A DNA stretch of 64,000 bases. It comes from Phycisphaerales bacterium. GTDB lineage: Bacteria > Planctomycetota > Phycisphaerae > Phycisphaerales > UBA1924. How positions within the stretch are numbered: the first letter of the stretch is position 1; the number at the start of each line of letters is the position of its first letter. Both the position numbers and the translations under genes were made by a program. The notes beneath the pieces were generated by a model. It was not told the DNA's origin. It did not search any database and saw only the letters and a program-made list of their open reading frames with translations. Below, one piece after another: positions 16,872 to 24,328 of the stretch. The stretch lies in contig JAVJVK010000007.1 in assembly GCA_040221175.1 (NCBI GenBank), positions 124,001 through 188,000 on the forward strand, read 5' to 3'.

Positions 16872-17522
16872 TTAGCGGCGGCGGCGCATCGCCAGGGCGC
16901 CCAGGCCCAGGACGGCCAGCGAGGCGGGCGCGGGGATGATGACGTCTTCGACGTAGTGGATCGCCGCGTCGTGCACGCCCTCGTCCTCGCCGTTGTTGAA
17001 GACGAGATAGGTGGTCAGCGCGCTGCCGATGCCCGCTTCGCTGCTCGAGAGATCGAGCGCCAGCAGATAGACGCCCGTCTCGGCGTCGTTCAGGTAGAAG
17101 TCGTAGTGCTCATCGAAGCCGGCCGGGCCGACGCCGATGCCAAAGCCCGGTGCGCTGCCGGCCAGGGGGCTGGTGGCGCTCAGCGGGCCGAACTCGAGGG
17201 TGAAGGTCTGCGTCGCGCTCTCGAAGCCCGCGCCGTTCCATCGCTGCACGGGGCTGGCGAAGTCGAAGACCAGGTCGCTATCGGGGAACTCGCCCGCCGC
17301 GGCGAACAGGCCGGGCTCGTCGGCGTAGATCCGCCCACCGAACTCGAACATCTCGGCGGCAAAGACGCGCTCGCCGGGTACGACGAACTCGCCGCCGGGG
17401 CCGTCCTCGACGATGCCCGTGACGATGCGGCCGTCGACGATCTTCAGGCCGATGTCGCCCTCATGAGCGAGCGTGGCGCTGGTCAATGTCAGGGCGGCGA
17501 TGCTGGTGATGGCTGCGCGCAT
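16872..17522 (-). CDS. PEP-CTERM sorting-domain secreted protein
   Basis: A 216-residue protein with a signal peptide (MRAAITSIAALTLTSATLA) and a C-terminal PEP-CTERM tail: PAPASLAVLGLGALAMRRRR, that is the Pro-x-Pro motif, a hydrophobic helix and an Arg cluster. PEP-CTERM tails are recognised by exosortase during export. The ectodomain (HEGDIGLKIVDGRIVTG, SPLAGSAPGFGIG, GVYLLALDL) is clearly homologous to that of the next gene upstream, which instead ends in a GC-type dockerin. It is the last gene of a three-gene minus-strand set (pseudopilin, dockerin protein, this gene). Function unknown. Confidence 0.88.
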   Translation of the reverse strand: MRAAITSIAALTLTSATLAHEGDIGLKIVDGRIVTGIVEDGPGGEFVVPGERVFAAEMFEFGGRIYADEPGLFAAAGEFPDSDLVFDFASPVQRWNGAGFESATQTFTLEFGPLSATSPLAGSAPGFGIGVGPAGFDEHYDFYLNDAETGVYLLALDLSSSEAGIGSALTTYLVFNNGEDEGVHDAAIHYVEDVIIPAPASLAVLGLGALAMRRRR

Positions 17523-17559
17523 GGCGGAACTCCTCTCAACTCTCTCGCGACCGGGCCCT

Positions 17560-18324
17560 TCAGCAGCCCGCGTCGAACTCGTTCTGGAAACTCAGGAAGT
17601 CAAAGATGGTCAGCTCGCCGTCGCCGTCGAAATCGGCGGCAAGGTCGCCCGCGTCGAACAGGTTCTGGAAGGCCAGGAAGTCGAAGATCGTCAGCGAGCC
17701 ATCGCCGTCCATATCGGCCCGGCACGGCGAGCCAATGAGCGTCGCCTCGACCCACGCCACGGCGTCGGCCAGATCGTCGGGGCTGGCGTTCTGGCCGAAC
17801 ACGAGATAGAAGGGGTCGCTGTCGGCGATGATCGCGGCGTCGTCCCACAGCACCATCTCCAGCAGGTAGACGCCATCGCTGGCGGGCGCAAGCAGTTCAT
17901 ACGCGAGGTGGTGGTGGAACTTGCCGGTGGTGCTTGCCTGGCCGAACACGAAGCCAGGCTGTGCACCAGCGAGGGGCGTCTCGATCGAGACCGGGCCCTT
18001 GCTGATCAGGATGCGCGAATCGGCGACGTCGGTGAAGGCGGCGCCATCCCACGCGAGCACGGGGCCGAGCACGTCGAAGCCCAGCGAGGCGCGCGGGGCG
18101 AACGCATCGACGGGCGAATCGAAGCCCGGGTCGTTGGTCCAGTTGGGAAGCTTGCCGAACGCCGTATCGAACACGCGGCGGCCGTAAACCGGCGTGCCGG
18201 CGTCGCTGTATCCGGTCTCGATGACGCCGCGCTCGCCGGTGATGACGATGTCGCCCTGGTGCGTCTGCGCCATTGCGGCGGCGCAGAGCGTCAGGAGCGT
18301 GATCGTTGAGGTCGTGATGCGCAT
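17560..18324 (-). CDS. GC-type dockerin domain-anchored secreted protein
   Basis: A 254-residue protein with a signal peptide ending in AAAMAQ. Its ectodomain (HQGDIVITGERGVIETG, TPLAGAQPGFVFG, GVYLLEMVLWDD) aligns along its length with the PEP-CTERM protein just downstream. The C-terminal 55 residues are a double EF-hand-like dockerin: CRADMDGDGSLTIFDFLAFQ, then ADFDGDGELTIFDFLSFQ, closing with FDAGC. In Phycisphaerae this tail is a known surface-anchoring type. The start has GGAAGGAGG upstream. It lies 26 nt after the pseudopilin gene and 37 nt before the PEP-CTERM gene, consistent with one operon. Confidence 0.9.
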   Translation of the reverse strand: MRITTSTITLLTLCAAAMAQTHQGDIVITGERGVIETGYSDAGTPVYGRRVFDTAFGKLPNWTNDPGFDSPVDAFAPRASLGFDVLGPVLAWDGAAFTDVADSRILISKGPVSIETPLAGAQPGFVFGQASTTGKFHHHLAYELLAPASDGVYLLEMVLWDDAAIIADSDPFYLVFGQNASPDDLADAVAWVEATLIGSPCRADMDGDGSLTIFDFLAFQNLFDAGDLAADFDGDGELTIFDFLSFQNEFDAGC

Positions 18325-18350
18325 GGGGCCTCCTTCCAATCGGGCATGCT

Positions 18351-19139
18351 TTACTGCGCGACGCGCGGGTCGAAGCGGTTCTTCTCGTAGCTCTCGTACA
18401 CCTTCTCGAACTTTTCGATGGCGGCGTGGCCGTCGAGGTAGCCGTAGGTGGCGCGGGCCGACCAATCGCCGGGGTTGCCACCGTGGGCGTTGACCTGGCT
18501 CTCGAGCGAAGCGCGCAGCGGGATGCGCCCGCCGGGCGCGGCGCCCCAGTCCTCGGCGTGCACGTGGTCGGTGCGCGCGAAGTCGGCGCTCGCGTCGGTC
18601 TCACCGAAGGTCATCATCAGCCATTGCACCGTGGCGTAGGGGCGCTCGACCAGGCGGTCGGCGTCGTAGGTCTGATCGGGCGAGGGCGCGACGCTGCGGG
18701 TGGTGTAATTGTTCAGGCCATAGCTGGTCCACCGAGCGAGCTCGCCCAAGCCACTGGTTTCTCCTGCGCGCACGCGGCGGAGCGCTTCGGCGAAGCTCAA
18801 CCCCTCGAACTGCCCGCCCTCCTCGACCGACCAGAACGGGCTGCGATCCACCGGCGAGCGGATGGCCAGGCCGTCTTCGGTGTAGTCGGCCAGCAGCACG
18901 GGCCAGGCGTTGGGCAGGTCGGCGATGCCGCCGTGGGCGAGCCCGGCGTCGACGTAGTGGCCCTTGTGGTCGTCGGCGTAGAGCCGCTGGGCGAGCCCGA
19001 GCGAGCGGACCTGGCTGAGACACACCGCGCCGCGGGCCGTCGCGCGGGCCTGGCCGAGCGCCGGCAGCAGGATGCCGATGAGCACCGCGATGATCGCGAT
19101 GACCACGAGCAACTCGATGAGGGTGAAGGCGTGCCGCAC
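18351..19139 (-). CDS. Type II secretion pseudopilin-like protein
   Basis: A 262-residue protein starting [20 protein letters not shown], a textbook prepilin N-terminus: a short leader, Phe at +1, Glu at +5 of the mature protein and a hydrophobic helix cleaved and methylated by prepilin peptidase. The remainder is a periplasmic domain with few cysteines, of the kind expanded in planctomycetes (DUF1559-like architecture, although the full DUF signature is not obvious). It heads the minus-strand set with the dockerin and PEP-CTERM proteins, which suggests a shared export or surface role. The start at 19139 fits the leader length. Confidence 0.85.
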   Translation of the reverse strand: MRHAFTLIELLVVIAIIAVLIGILLPALGQARATARGAVCLSQVRSLGLAQRLYADDHKGHYVDAGLAHGGIADLPNAWPVLLADYTEDGLAIRSPVDRSPFWSVEEGGQFEGLSFAEALRRVRAGETSGLGELARWTSYGLNNYTTRSVAPSPDQTYDADRLVERPYATVQWLMMTFGETDASADFARTDHVHAEDWGAAPGGRIPLRASLESQVNAHGGNPGDWSARATYGYLDGHAAIEKFEKVYESYEKNRFDPRVAQ

Positions 19140-19241
19140 GGCTGGCTCCCCGGCCCAGGTAATGAGACTGCGCTTTCAATACTACACATAGTGAGAAGGC
19201 GTTACCAGGAATCCGCCAGCGATTTGCCGGTACGATTCGGC

Positions 19242-20315
19242 GTGACCGCCGTCGCCACGAGCCCCATCCATGCCCAGAACCCGGCCATCGGCCGGCCGTT
19301 AACCATTGGCGGCGTTGAACTTGCGACGAACCTGCTGCTGGCCCCCATCGCCAACTACTGCGACCTGGCCTTCCGCCTCACCTGCCGGGATCAGGGCGGC
19401 GTGGGGCTCGCCTGCACCGACCTCTTGAGCCCCCAGGGCCTGCTCCGCGGCTCGGCCGCCAGCCTCGACCTCGCCCGCACCAGCGACGAGGACAAGCCGG
19501 TGGGCATGCAGCTCTACGGGGCCGACCCCGCCATCATGGCCGAGGGGGCCAGGTGGGCCGCCGACCACGGGGCGACGATCGTCGACATCAACATGGGCTG
19601 CCCGGTGGACAAGGTTTGTAAGAAGGACGGCGGCAGCAAGCTGATGTGCGACGTGCCCAACGCCATCGCCATCGCCGCGGCCGTGCGTGCGGCGCTGCCC
19701 GACTCGGTGCCGCTGACGGCGAAGATGCGCCTGGGCTGGAGCGAGGAAGATTGCCAGAACGGTGTCGCTGGCCAGCTCGCGCTGGGGCTGGTCGAAGTCG
19801 GCGTGAGCGCCATCACCGTGCACGGGCGCACGACCGCCATGAAATTCAGCGGCGAGTGCCGGCGCGCCGATATCGCCCGCGTCGTGCGCGCCGTGAAGGA
19901 CACGCACCCGCACATCCCCGTCATCGGCAACGGCGACGTGCGCACCGCCCAGGACGCCATCAACATGATGGAGGCCACCGGCTGCGACGGCGTCATGATC
20001 GGCCGCGGGGCCCTGAGCACGCCCTGGCTCTTCCGCGACGCCTGGGCCCTCCAGACCACCGGCGAGGTTCCCCCAGAGCCGAGCGAGCACGAGAAGCTCG
20101 ACATCGTCCGCGCCTTCTTCGACCGCATGCTCGCCTTCCGCGACGAGCACTACGCCATGACGCACATCCGCCGGCGGATTTCGTGGTTCGCCAAGCGGAT
20201 TAATGGCGGGCACTGTCGACCGCTCAAGGAAGCCATCCGCACGGCAGAGGGCCCGGCGGACGTGGACGCCGCGCTCGACGGCTGGGCCTCTGGCGATCTG
20301 GCCGCCCCGGCTTGA
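19242..20315 (+). CDS. tRNA-dihydrouridine synthase family protein
   Basis: A 357-residue flavoenzyme that reduces uridines in tRNA D-loops using NADPH and FMN. It has the TIM-barrel signatures LLLAPIANYCDLAFRLTCR, VDINMGCPVDKVCKKDGG (catalytic Cys in MGCP), LTAKMRLGW, ITVHGRTTAMKFSG and VIGNGDVRT, then GCDGVMIGRGALSTPWLF (FMN phosphate loop). Member type (DusA, DusB or DusC) cannot be fixed, but the order fits DusB-like proteins. The start is a GTG at 19242 chosen by similarity onset; the longer frame overlaps the divergent pseudopilin gene and is not credible. It is followed by array 3. Confidence 0.9.
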   Translation: MTAVATSPIHAQNPAIGRPLTIGGVELATNLLLAPIANYCDLAFRLTCRDQGGVGLACTDLLSPQGLLRGSAASLDLARTSDEDKPVGMQLYGADPAIMAEGARWAADHGATIVDINMGCPVDKVCKKDGGSKLMCDVPNAIAIAAAVRAALPDSVPLTAKMRLGWSEEDCQNGVAGQLALGLVEVGVSAITVHGRTTAMKFSGECRRADIARVVRAVKDTHPHIPVIGNGDVRTAQDAINMMEATGCDGVMIGRGALSTPWLFRDAWALQTTGEVPPEPSEHEKLDIVRAFFDRMLAFRDEHYAMTHIRRRISWFAKRINGGHCRPLKEAIRTAEGPADVDAALDGWASGDLAAPA

Positions 20316-20340
20316 ACGAAAGCTTCGAATCGCTCGCCCC

Positions 20341-20357
20341 CGCGCACGCGCTGCGCG
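20341..20357. repeat. Boundary hairpin next to array 3
   Basis: CGCGCA-CGCGC-TGCGCG is a perfect 6-bp stem with a 5-nt loop, identical in its arms to the hairpins at 7430-7446 and 7591-7607. It lies 26 bp after the dus stop codon, on the left side of the array. Confidence 0.7.
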
Positions 20358-20387
20358 TTTTGCGTCCGAGAAGCACCGCAACGTCCG

Positions 20388-20639
20388 CGTAACCGAGTTC
20401 CAGAATGATTCTGTGACTGCACAGAATGGTTCTGGCACGCCACGGAAGGATTCTGGAACGCTCCAGAAGCGTGCCGTGACGCCACGAGTTCGTTCTGCAA
20501 CGCCACGGACCGGCCCTGGAACGCTCCAGATTCGTTCCGCGACGCCGCGGCACGGTCCCACGCCGCTCCAGAAGCGTTCCGTGAAGCCCCGGATTGGGCC
20601 AGCACCGCTCCAAAATCGTCTTGTGGCGACTCGGCCTTC
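20388..20639. repeat. Array 3: twelve abutting 21-bp hairpin units
   Basis: Twelve units of exactly 21 bp (starts 20388, 20409, 20430 and so on to 20619). The consensus hairpin is TTCTGGAACGCTCCAGAA, a 7-bp stem with an ACGC loop; many units keep pairing by compensatory change (CTGGCACGCCACGG, CCGTGACGCCACG, CCGCGACGCCGCGG). It lies between dus and the first FG-GAP gene, ending 31 bp before that start codon. Confidence 0.9.
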
Positions 20640-20670
20640 GTGGTATGCTGGTGGCAGAAGGAGCCCCGCC

Positions 20671-22446
20671 ATGCCCAAGAGCCGAGTTGCCGTCCGCCCG
20701 TATGCCCTCTTCGCCGCCTGCGGGCTGGCCCTGACGGCCGCGAGTGCGGCGCTGGGTCAGGGCGATCCGTTGAGCGAGCCGTTTCCGGCAGTGCTGGAGT
20801 TGGCTGATCTTGATGGGGTGATCGGGTTTCGGATCGACGGCGAAGTTCGTGATGGCTTCACCGGCGTGAACGTCGCATCCGCAGGTGACGTCAATGGTGA
20901 CGGCATCGATGATATGCTCATTGGCTCCCAAGTCGCTCCCGGAGAGAGCTACGTTGTGTTCGGTCGCGATGCCATAGCTGGTCCCGGCTTTCCGTCCGTG
21001 CTCCAGCTTGGCGACTTAGACGGAGTCACTGGGTTCCGAATTGGCGGCGTGGAGCGCCAGAGCGCAGGTTACTCGGTGGCCTCAGCGGGCGATTTCAATG
21101 GCGATGGCATCGACGATCTCGTCATAGGCGCGCACGGCGCTAGCCCGGGTGGCCGCTATCGCGCTGGCACGAGCTACGTCGTGTTTGGAAGCGACAGCGG
21201 CTTCCCAGCCACGTTTCGACTCGCTGACCTGAATGGCACCAACGGTTTCCGGCTTGACGGTGACGAGGAAGAAACCCATAGCGGCTACCGGGTGGCCCGT
21301 GCGGGCGACATCAATGGCGACGGCATCGGCGATGTGATCATTGGGGCACGGCGGTCCTATCCCTTCGGCAACGATCTACCTGGTCTGGCTTACGTCGTTT
21401 TCGGTCGCGACCCCAGCTCGGCCTTTCCTGCCGTACTCCAACTGGGCGATCTTGATGGCGAAACGGGCTTTCGCCTCAATGGCACCGATGCGGGTGATTA
21501 CTTTGGCGTGAACATCGCGTCGACCGGCGACATGAACAACGATGGCGTTGACGACCTGATCATTGGGGCGACAGGAACCGACCCCGGTGGCCGCGAGAAT
21601 GCTGGCACTAGCTTTGTTGTTTTTGGCCGCGACACCGCTTCGACCGGTGGATTTCCCCCGGTGTTTGAAATGTCTTCGCTAGTCGGCTCAGAGGGATTCC
21701 GTATTGAAGGAGCGGCCGCGTTCGATACCAGCGGCAGACCAGTTGCTCATGCGGGGGACGTGAATGGTGACGGCATCGACGATGTTGTAGTGTCGGCGCG
21801 CGGAGCAGATCCCGGCGGGCGCAGGTCGGCTGGCTCAAGCTACGTCGTGTTCGGCCGCGATACAACCGACCCATTCCCCGCTGCCCTGCAGCTCGTTGAT
21901 CTTGATGGTGTCAGAGGCGTGCGTATCGAAGGTGTTGATTCTGGAGACTTTGCTGGCGAACCGGTCGCATCAGCCGGCGACGTCAACGGTGACGGCTTGG
22001 ACGACCTGATCATCGGGACAACCTACTACACCGCTACGTCCTACGTTGTCTACGGACGCGACACCAGCGGCGGCGGCTTCCCGGCTGTGATCCCTCTAGC
22101 TGACATCGATGGTGAAATTGGCTTCCGTCTGGATGGCATTGCCCGCGCCGTGGCCCCGGCGGGCGACATCAACAACGACGGTGTCGACGACTTCATGGTC
22201 GCTTCACCCTCCTCCGATCCCGGCGGTCGCGAAGACGCCGGCTCGACCTACATCATCTATGGTCGTAAACTGACCTTCTGCCCCCCCGACCTCGACGGCG
22301 ATGGCGAGCTCACCATCTTCGACTTCCTCACCTTCCAGAACCTCTTCGACCTCATGGACCCGCGCGCCGACTTCGACGGCGATGGCGACTTGACCATCTT
22401 CGACTTCCTCGCCTTCCAGAACGCCTTCGACGCCGGCTGCCCCTGA
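20671..22446 (+). CDS. FG-GAP repeat protein with GC-type dockerin
   Basis: A 591-residue secreted protein. The signal peptide (VRPYALFAACGLALTAASAA) is followed by about eight FG-GAP units of the integrin-like propeller type. Each has a calcium loop such as DVNGDGIDDMLIGS, DFNGDGIDDLVIGA or DINNDGVDDFMVAS, then a SYVVFGRD strand. The C-terminal 60 residues are a GC-type dockerin (CPPDLDGDGELTIFDFLTFQ, then ADFDGDGDLTIFDFLAFQ, FDAGCP). The start at 20671 has AGAAGGAG upstream. It is a tandem paralogue of the next gene. Probably a calcium-dependent surface adhesion or binding protein; the partner is unknown. Lower GC at wobble positions in the propeller part is noticeable compared with its paralogue. 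Confidence 0.9.
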   Translation: MPKSRVAVRPYALFAACGLALTAASAALGQGDPLSEPFPAVLELADLDGVIGFRIDGEVRDGFTGVNVASAGDVNGDGIDDMLIGSQVAPGESYVVFGRDAIAGPGFPSVLQLGDLDGVTGFRIGGVERQSAGYSVASAGDFNGDGIDDLVIGAHGASPGGRYRAGTSYVVFGSDSGFPATFRLADLNGTNGFRLDGDEEETHSGYRVARAGDINGDGIGDVIIGARRSYPFGNDLPGLAYVVFGRDPSSAFPAVLQLGDLDGETGFRLNGTDAGDYFGVNIASTGDMNNDGVDDLIIGATGTDPGGRENAGTSFVVFGRDTASTGGFPPVFEMSSLVGSEGFRIEGAAAFDTSGRPVAHAGDVNGDGIDDVVVSARGADPGGRRSAGSSYVVFGRDTTDPFPAALQLVDLDGVRGVRIEGVDSGDFAGEPVASAGDVNGDGLDDLIIGTTYYTATSYVVYGRDTSGGGFPAVIPLADIDGEIGFRLDGIARAVAPAGDINNDGVDDFMVASPSSDPGGREDAGSTYIIYGRKLTFCPPDLDGDGELTIFDFLTFQNLFDLMDPRADFDGDGDLTIFDFLAFQNAFDAGCP

Positions 22447-22534
22447 TAGCGACCAAACGACGGGGCCATTGTTTTGCCTGCGCTGCAACCGCATGGGCTG
22501 CTTGCGGTATCGTGCTCGTGGAAGGAGAACCCGC

Positions 22535-24259
22535 ATGAGAGAGAACCGCATGTCGACGTTGCTGGCCGTTGGCGGCCTGGCGACCACCGCGATGGCGCAG
22601 GGCCCGCTGAGCGAGCCGTTCCCCGCCACCATCAATCTGGCAGACCTCGACGGAGCGCTGGGCTTCGTCATGCACGGCGTTGCCGCGAGCGATCAGGCCG
22701 GGTACGCCGTGGGGAGGGCCGGCGACATCAACGGAGACGGACTCCCGGATATCGCGGTCGGCGCGTGGCTGGCCGACCCGAACGGCTCGCTCCAGGCCGG
22801 TGAGACCTACGTCGTGTTCGGGCGGCGTGACCCGAGCCCGCACTTTCCTGCCCGATTGGAACTTGCAAGCCTCGACGGGGCCATCGGCTTCCGCCTGCCA
22901 GGATTCATCGGAGGCGGCCGCAGCGGCTTTGCCGTGCGGTCGGCCGGCGACATCAACAACGACCGGATCGACGACCTGGCAATCGGCGCGCCCACGCTCG
23001 AGGCCAGCGGTCAGGTCTACGTGGTCTACGGGACCCGAGCAGGATTCGCAGCGCAGGTGCCGCTCGACTCGCTCAACGGCGCCAACGGCTTCCGGCTGGA
23101 CGGCGATGACGCGTCGGGCCGGCTGGGCGCCGCGATCGGCCGCAGCGGCGACGTCGACGGCGACGGGCTGGACGACCTGCTGGTCGGCGCGCCGGGCGAT
23201 CGGGACCGGGGCGAGGCGTTCGTGGTGTACGGGCGGCGCGAGGCGTTCCCTGCCGTCGTTGACCTGGACGACGTCCAGGGCACGCTGGCCAGTTCGATCG
23301 TCGGCGACGCGATCGCCAGCGACAACGTCGGCGCGGGCATGGCATCGATCGACTTCGACGGCGACGGACTGGACGACCTGGTCGTGGGCGCCCCCACCGC
23401 CGAGACGGGCTTCCGCAACGGCGGCGCGACGTACGTGCTCTATGGCAAGCTCGACCGCTTCCCCGCTCGCGAGAGCCTGTCGAGGATCCTGCCGCGGACG
23501 CGATTCCGCGGGGCCGAGACGGCCGACCGCGTGGGCACGGCCATCGACAACGCGGGCGACGTCAACAACGACGGCATCGACGACCTGATCATCGGCGCGC
23601 CGTTCTCTGCCGGGGTACAGGGCCGCGGGCGTGCGTACGTGGTGTTCGGCACGGCCGACGGGCTCGAACCGTTCGGCTGGAACGACCTGTTCGACGACAC
23701 CGGCGAATTCGGCTTCCGCATCGAGGGCGTTGACACCGGCGATGGTTGCGGTACGTCGGTGAGCGCCGCGGGCGACGTGAACGGCGACGGCGTCGACGAC
23801 CTGATCGTGGGCGCGCCCTCGATCGGCGATGTGGGCAAGGCGTATGTCGTATTCGGGCGCGAGGACGGTACATTCCCGCCCGTGCTGCGATTGCGGGAAC
23901 TGGATGGCCAGAACGGATTCAGGCTCCTGGGCATTGGCAACAACGATCAGACGGGCATCTCGGTCGCGGGGATTGGCGACATCAACGGCGACGGCGCGGA
24001 CGACATCGCGATCGGCTCGCCACTGACCGACCCCGACGGCCGCACGCGCGCGGGCATGGTGTCGATCGTGTACGGGCGTGCGTTGTTCCCCACCTGCCCG
24101 GCCGACCTGGACCGCGACGGCGAGGCGACGCTATTCGACTACCTGGCGTTCCTCACCGCGTTCGAGTCCGGCGACCTGATCGCCGACTTCACCGGCGACG
24201 GCACGCTGACGCTGGCGGACTTCCTGGCATTCCAGAACGCGTTCGACATGGGCTGCTGA
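22535..24259 (+). CDS. FG-GAP repeat protein with GC-type dockerin (paralogue)
   Basis: A 574-residue secreted protein whose N-terminus (signal ending AMAQ, then GPLSEPFPATINLADLDG) matches the upstream gene's mature start (GDPLSEPFPAVLELADLDG). Seven to eight FG-GAP units with calcium loops (DINGDGLPDIAVGA, DVDGDGLDDLLVGA, DVNNDGIDDLIIGA) form a beta-propeller. The dockerin tail is more divergent: CPADLDRDGEATLFDYLAFL, then ADFTGDGTLTLADFLAFQ, ending FDMGC. The start at 22535 is preceded by GAAGGAGAA. The gap to the upstream paralogue is 88 bp and a terminator follows, so the two may be co-transcribed. Confidence 0.9.
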   Translation: MRENRMSTLLAVGGLATTAMAQGPLSEPFPATINLADLDGALGFVMHGVAASDQAGYAVGRAGDINGDGLPDIAVGAWLADPNGSLQAGETYVVFGRRDPSPHFPARLELASLDGAIGFRLPGFIGGGRSGFAVRSAGDINNDRIDDLAIGAPTLEASGQVYVVYGTRAGFAAQVPLDSLNGANGFRLDGDDASGRLGAAIGRSGDVDGDGLDDLLVGAPGDRDRGEAFVVYGRREAFPAVVDLDDVQGTLASSIVGDAIASDNVGAGMASIDFDGDGLDDLVVGAPTAETGFRNGGATYVLYGKLDRFPARESLSRILPRTRFRGAETADRVGTAIDNAGDVNNDGIDDLIIGAPFSAGVQGRGRAYVVFGTADGLEPFGWNDLFDDTGEFGFRIEGVDTGDGCGTSVSAAGDVNGDGVDDLIVGAPSIGDVGKAYVVFGREDGTFPPVLRLRELDGQNGFRLLGIGNNDQTGISVAGIGDINGDGADDIAIGSPLTDPDGRTRAGMVSIVYGRALFPTCPADLDRDGEATLFDYLAFLTAFESGDLIADFTGDGTLTLADFLAFQNAFDMGC

Positions 24260-24282
24260 ACGAGGCCACAACCGCCAATGAC

Positions 24283-24309
24283 AAACCCACGCCTTGGCGT
24301 GGGTTTTTA
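24283..24309 (+). terminator. Rho-independent terminator
   Basis: Stem AAACCCACGCC (24283-24293) pairs with GGCGTGGGTTT (24296-24306) around a TT loop, running into a T-run. It ends the FG-GAP pair; the convergent ATPase gene ends 20 bp further on. Confidence 0.9.
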
Positions 24310-24328
24310 TGTTGGTCGGAGATGGAAC

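Noticed and set aside
20671-24259. Transposon or phage origin of the FG-GAP genes
   Set aside because: No transposase, integrase, terminal repeats or target duplication were seen; a terminator and good ribosome-binding sites look native.
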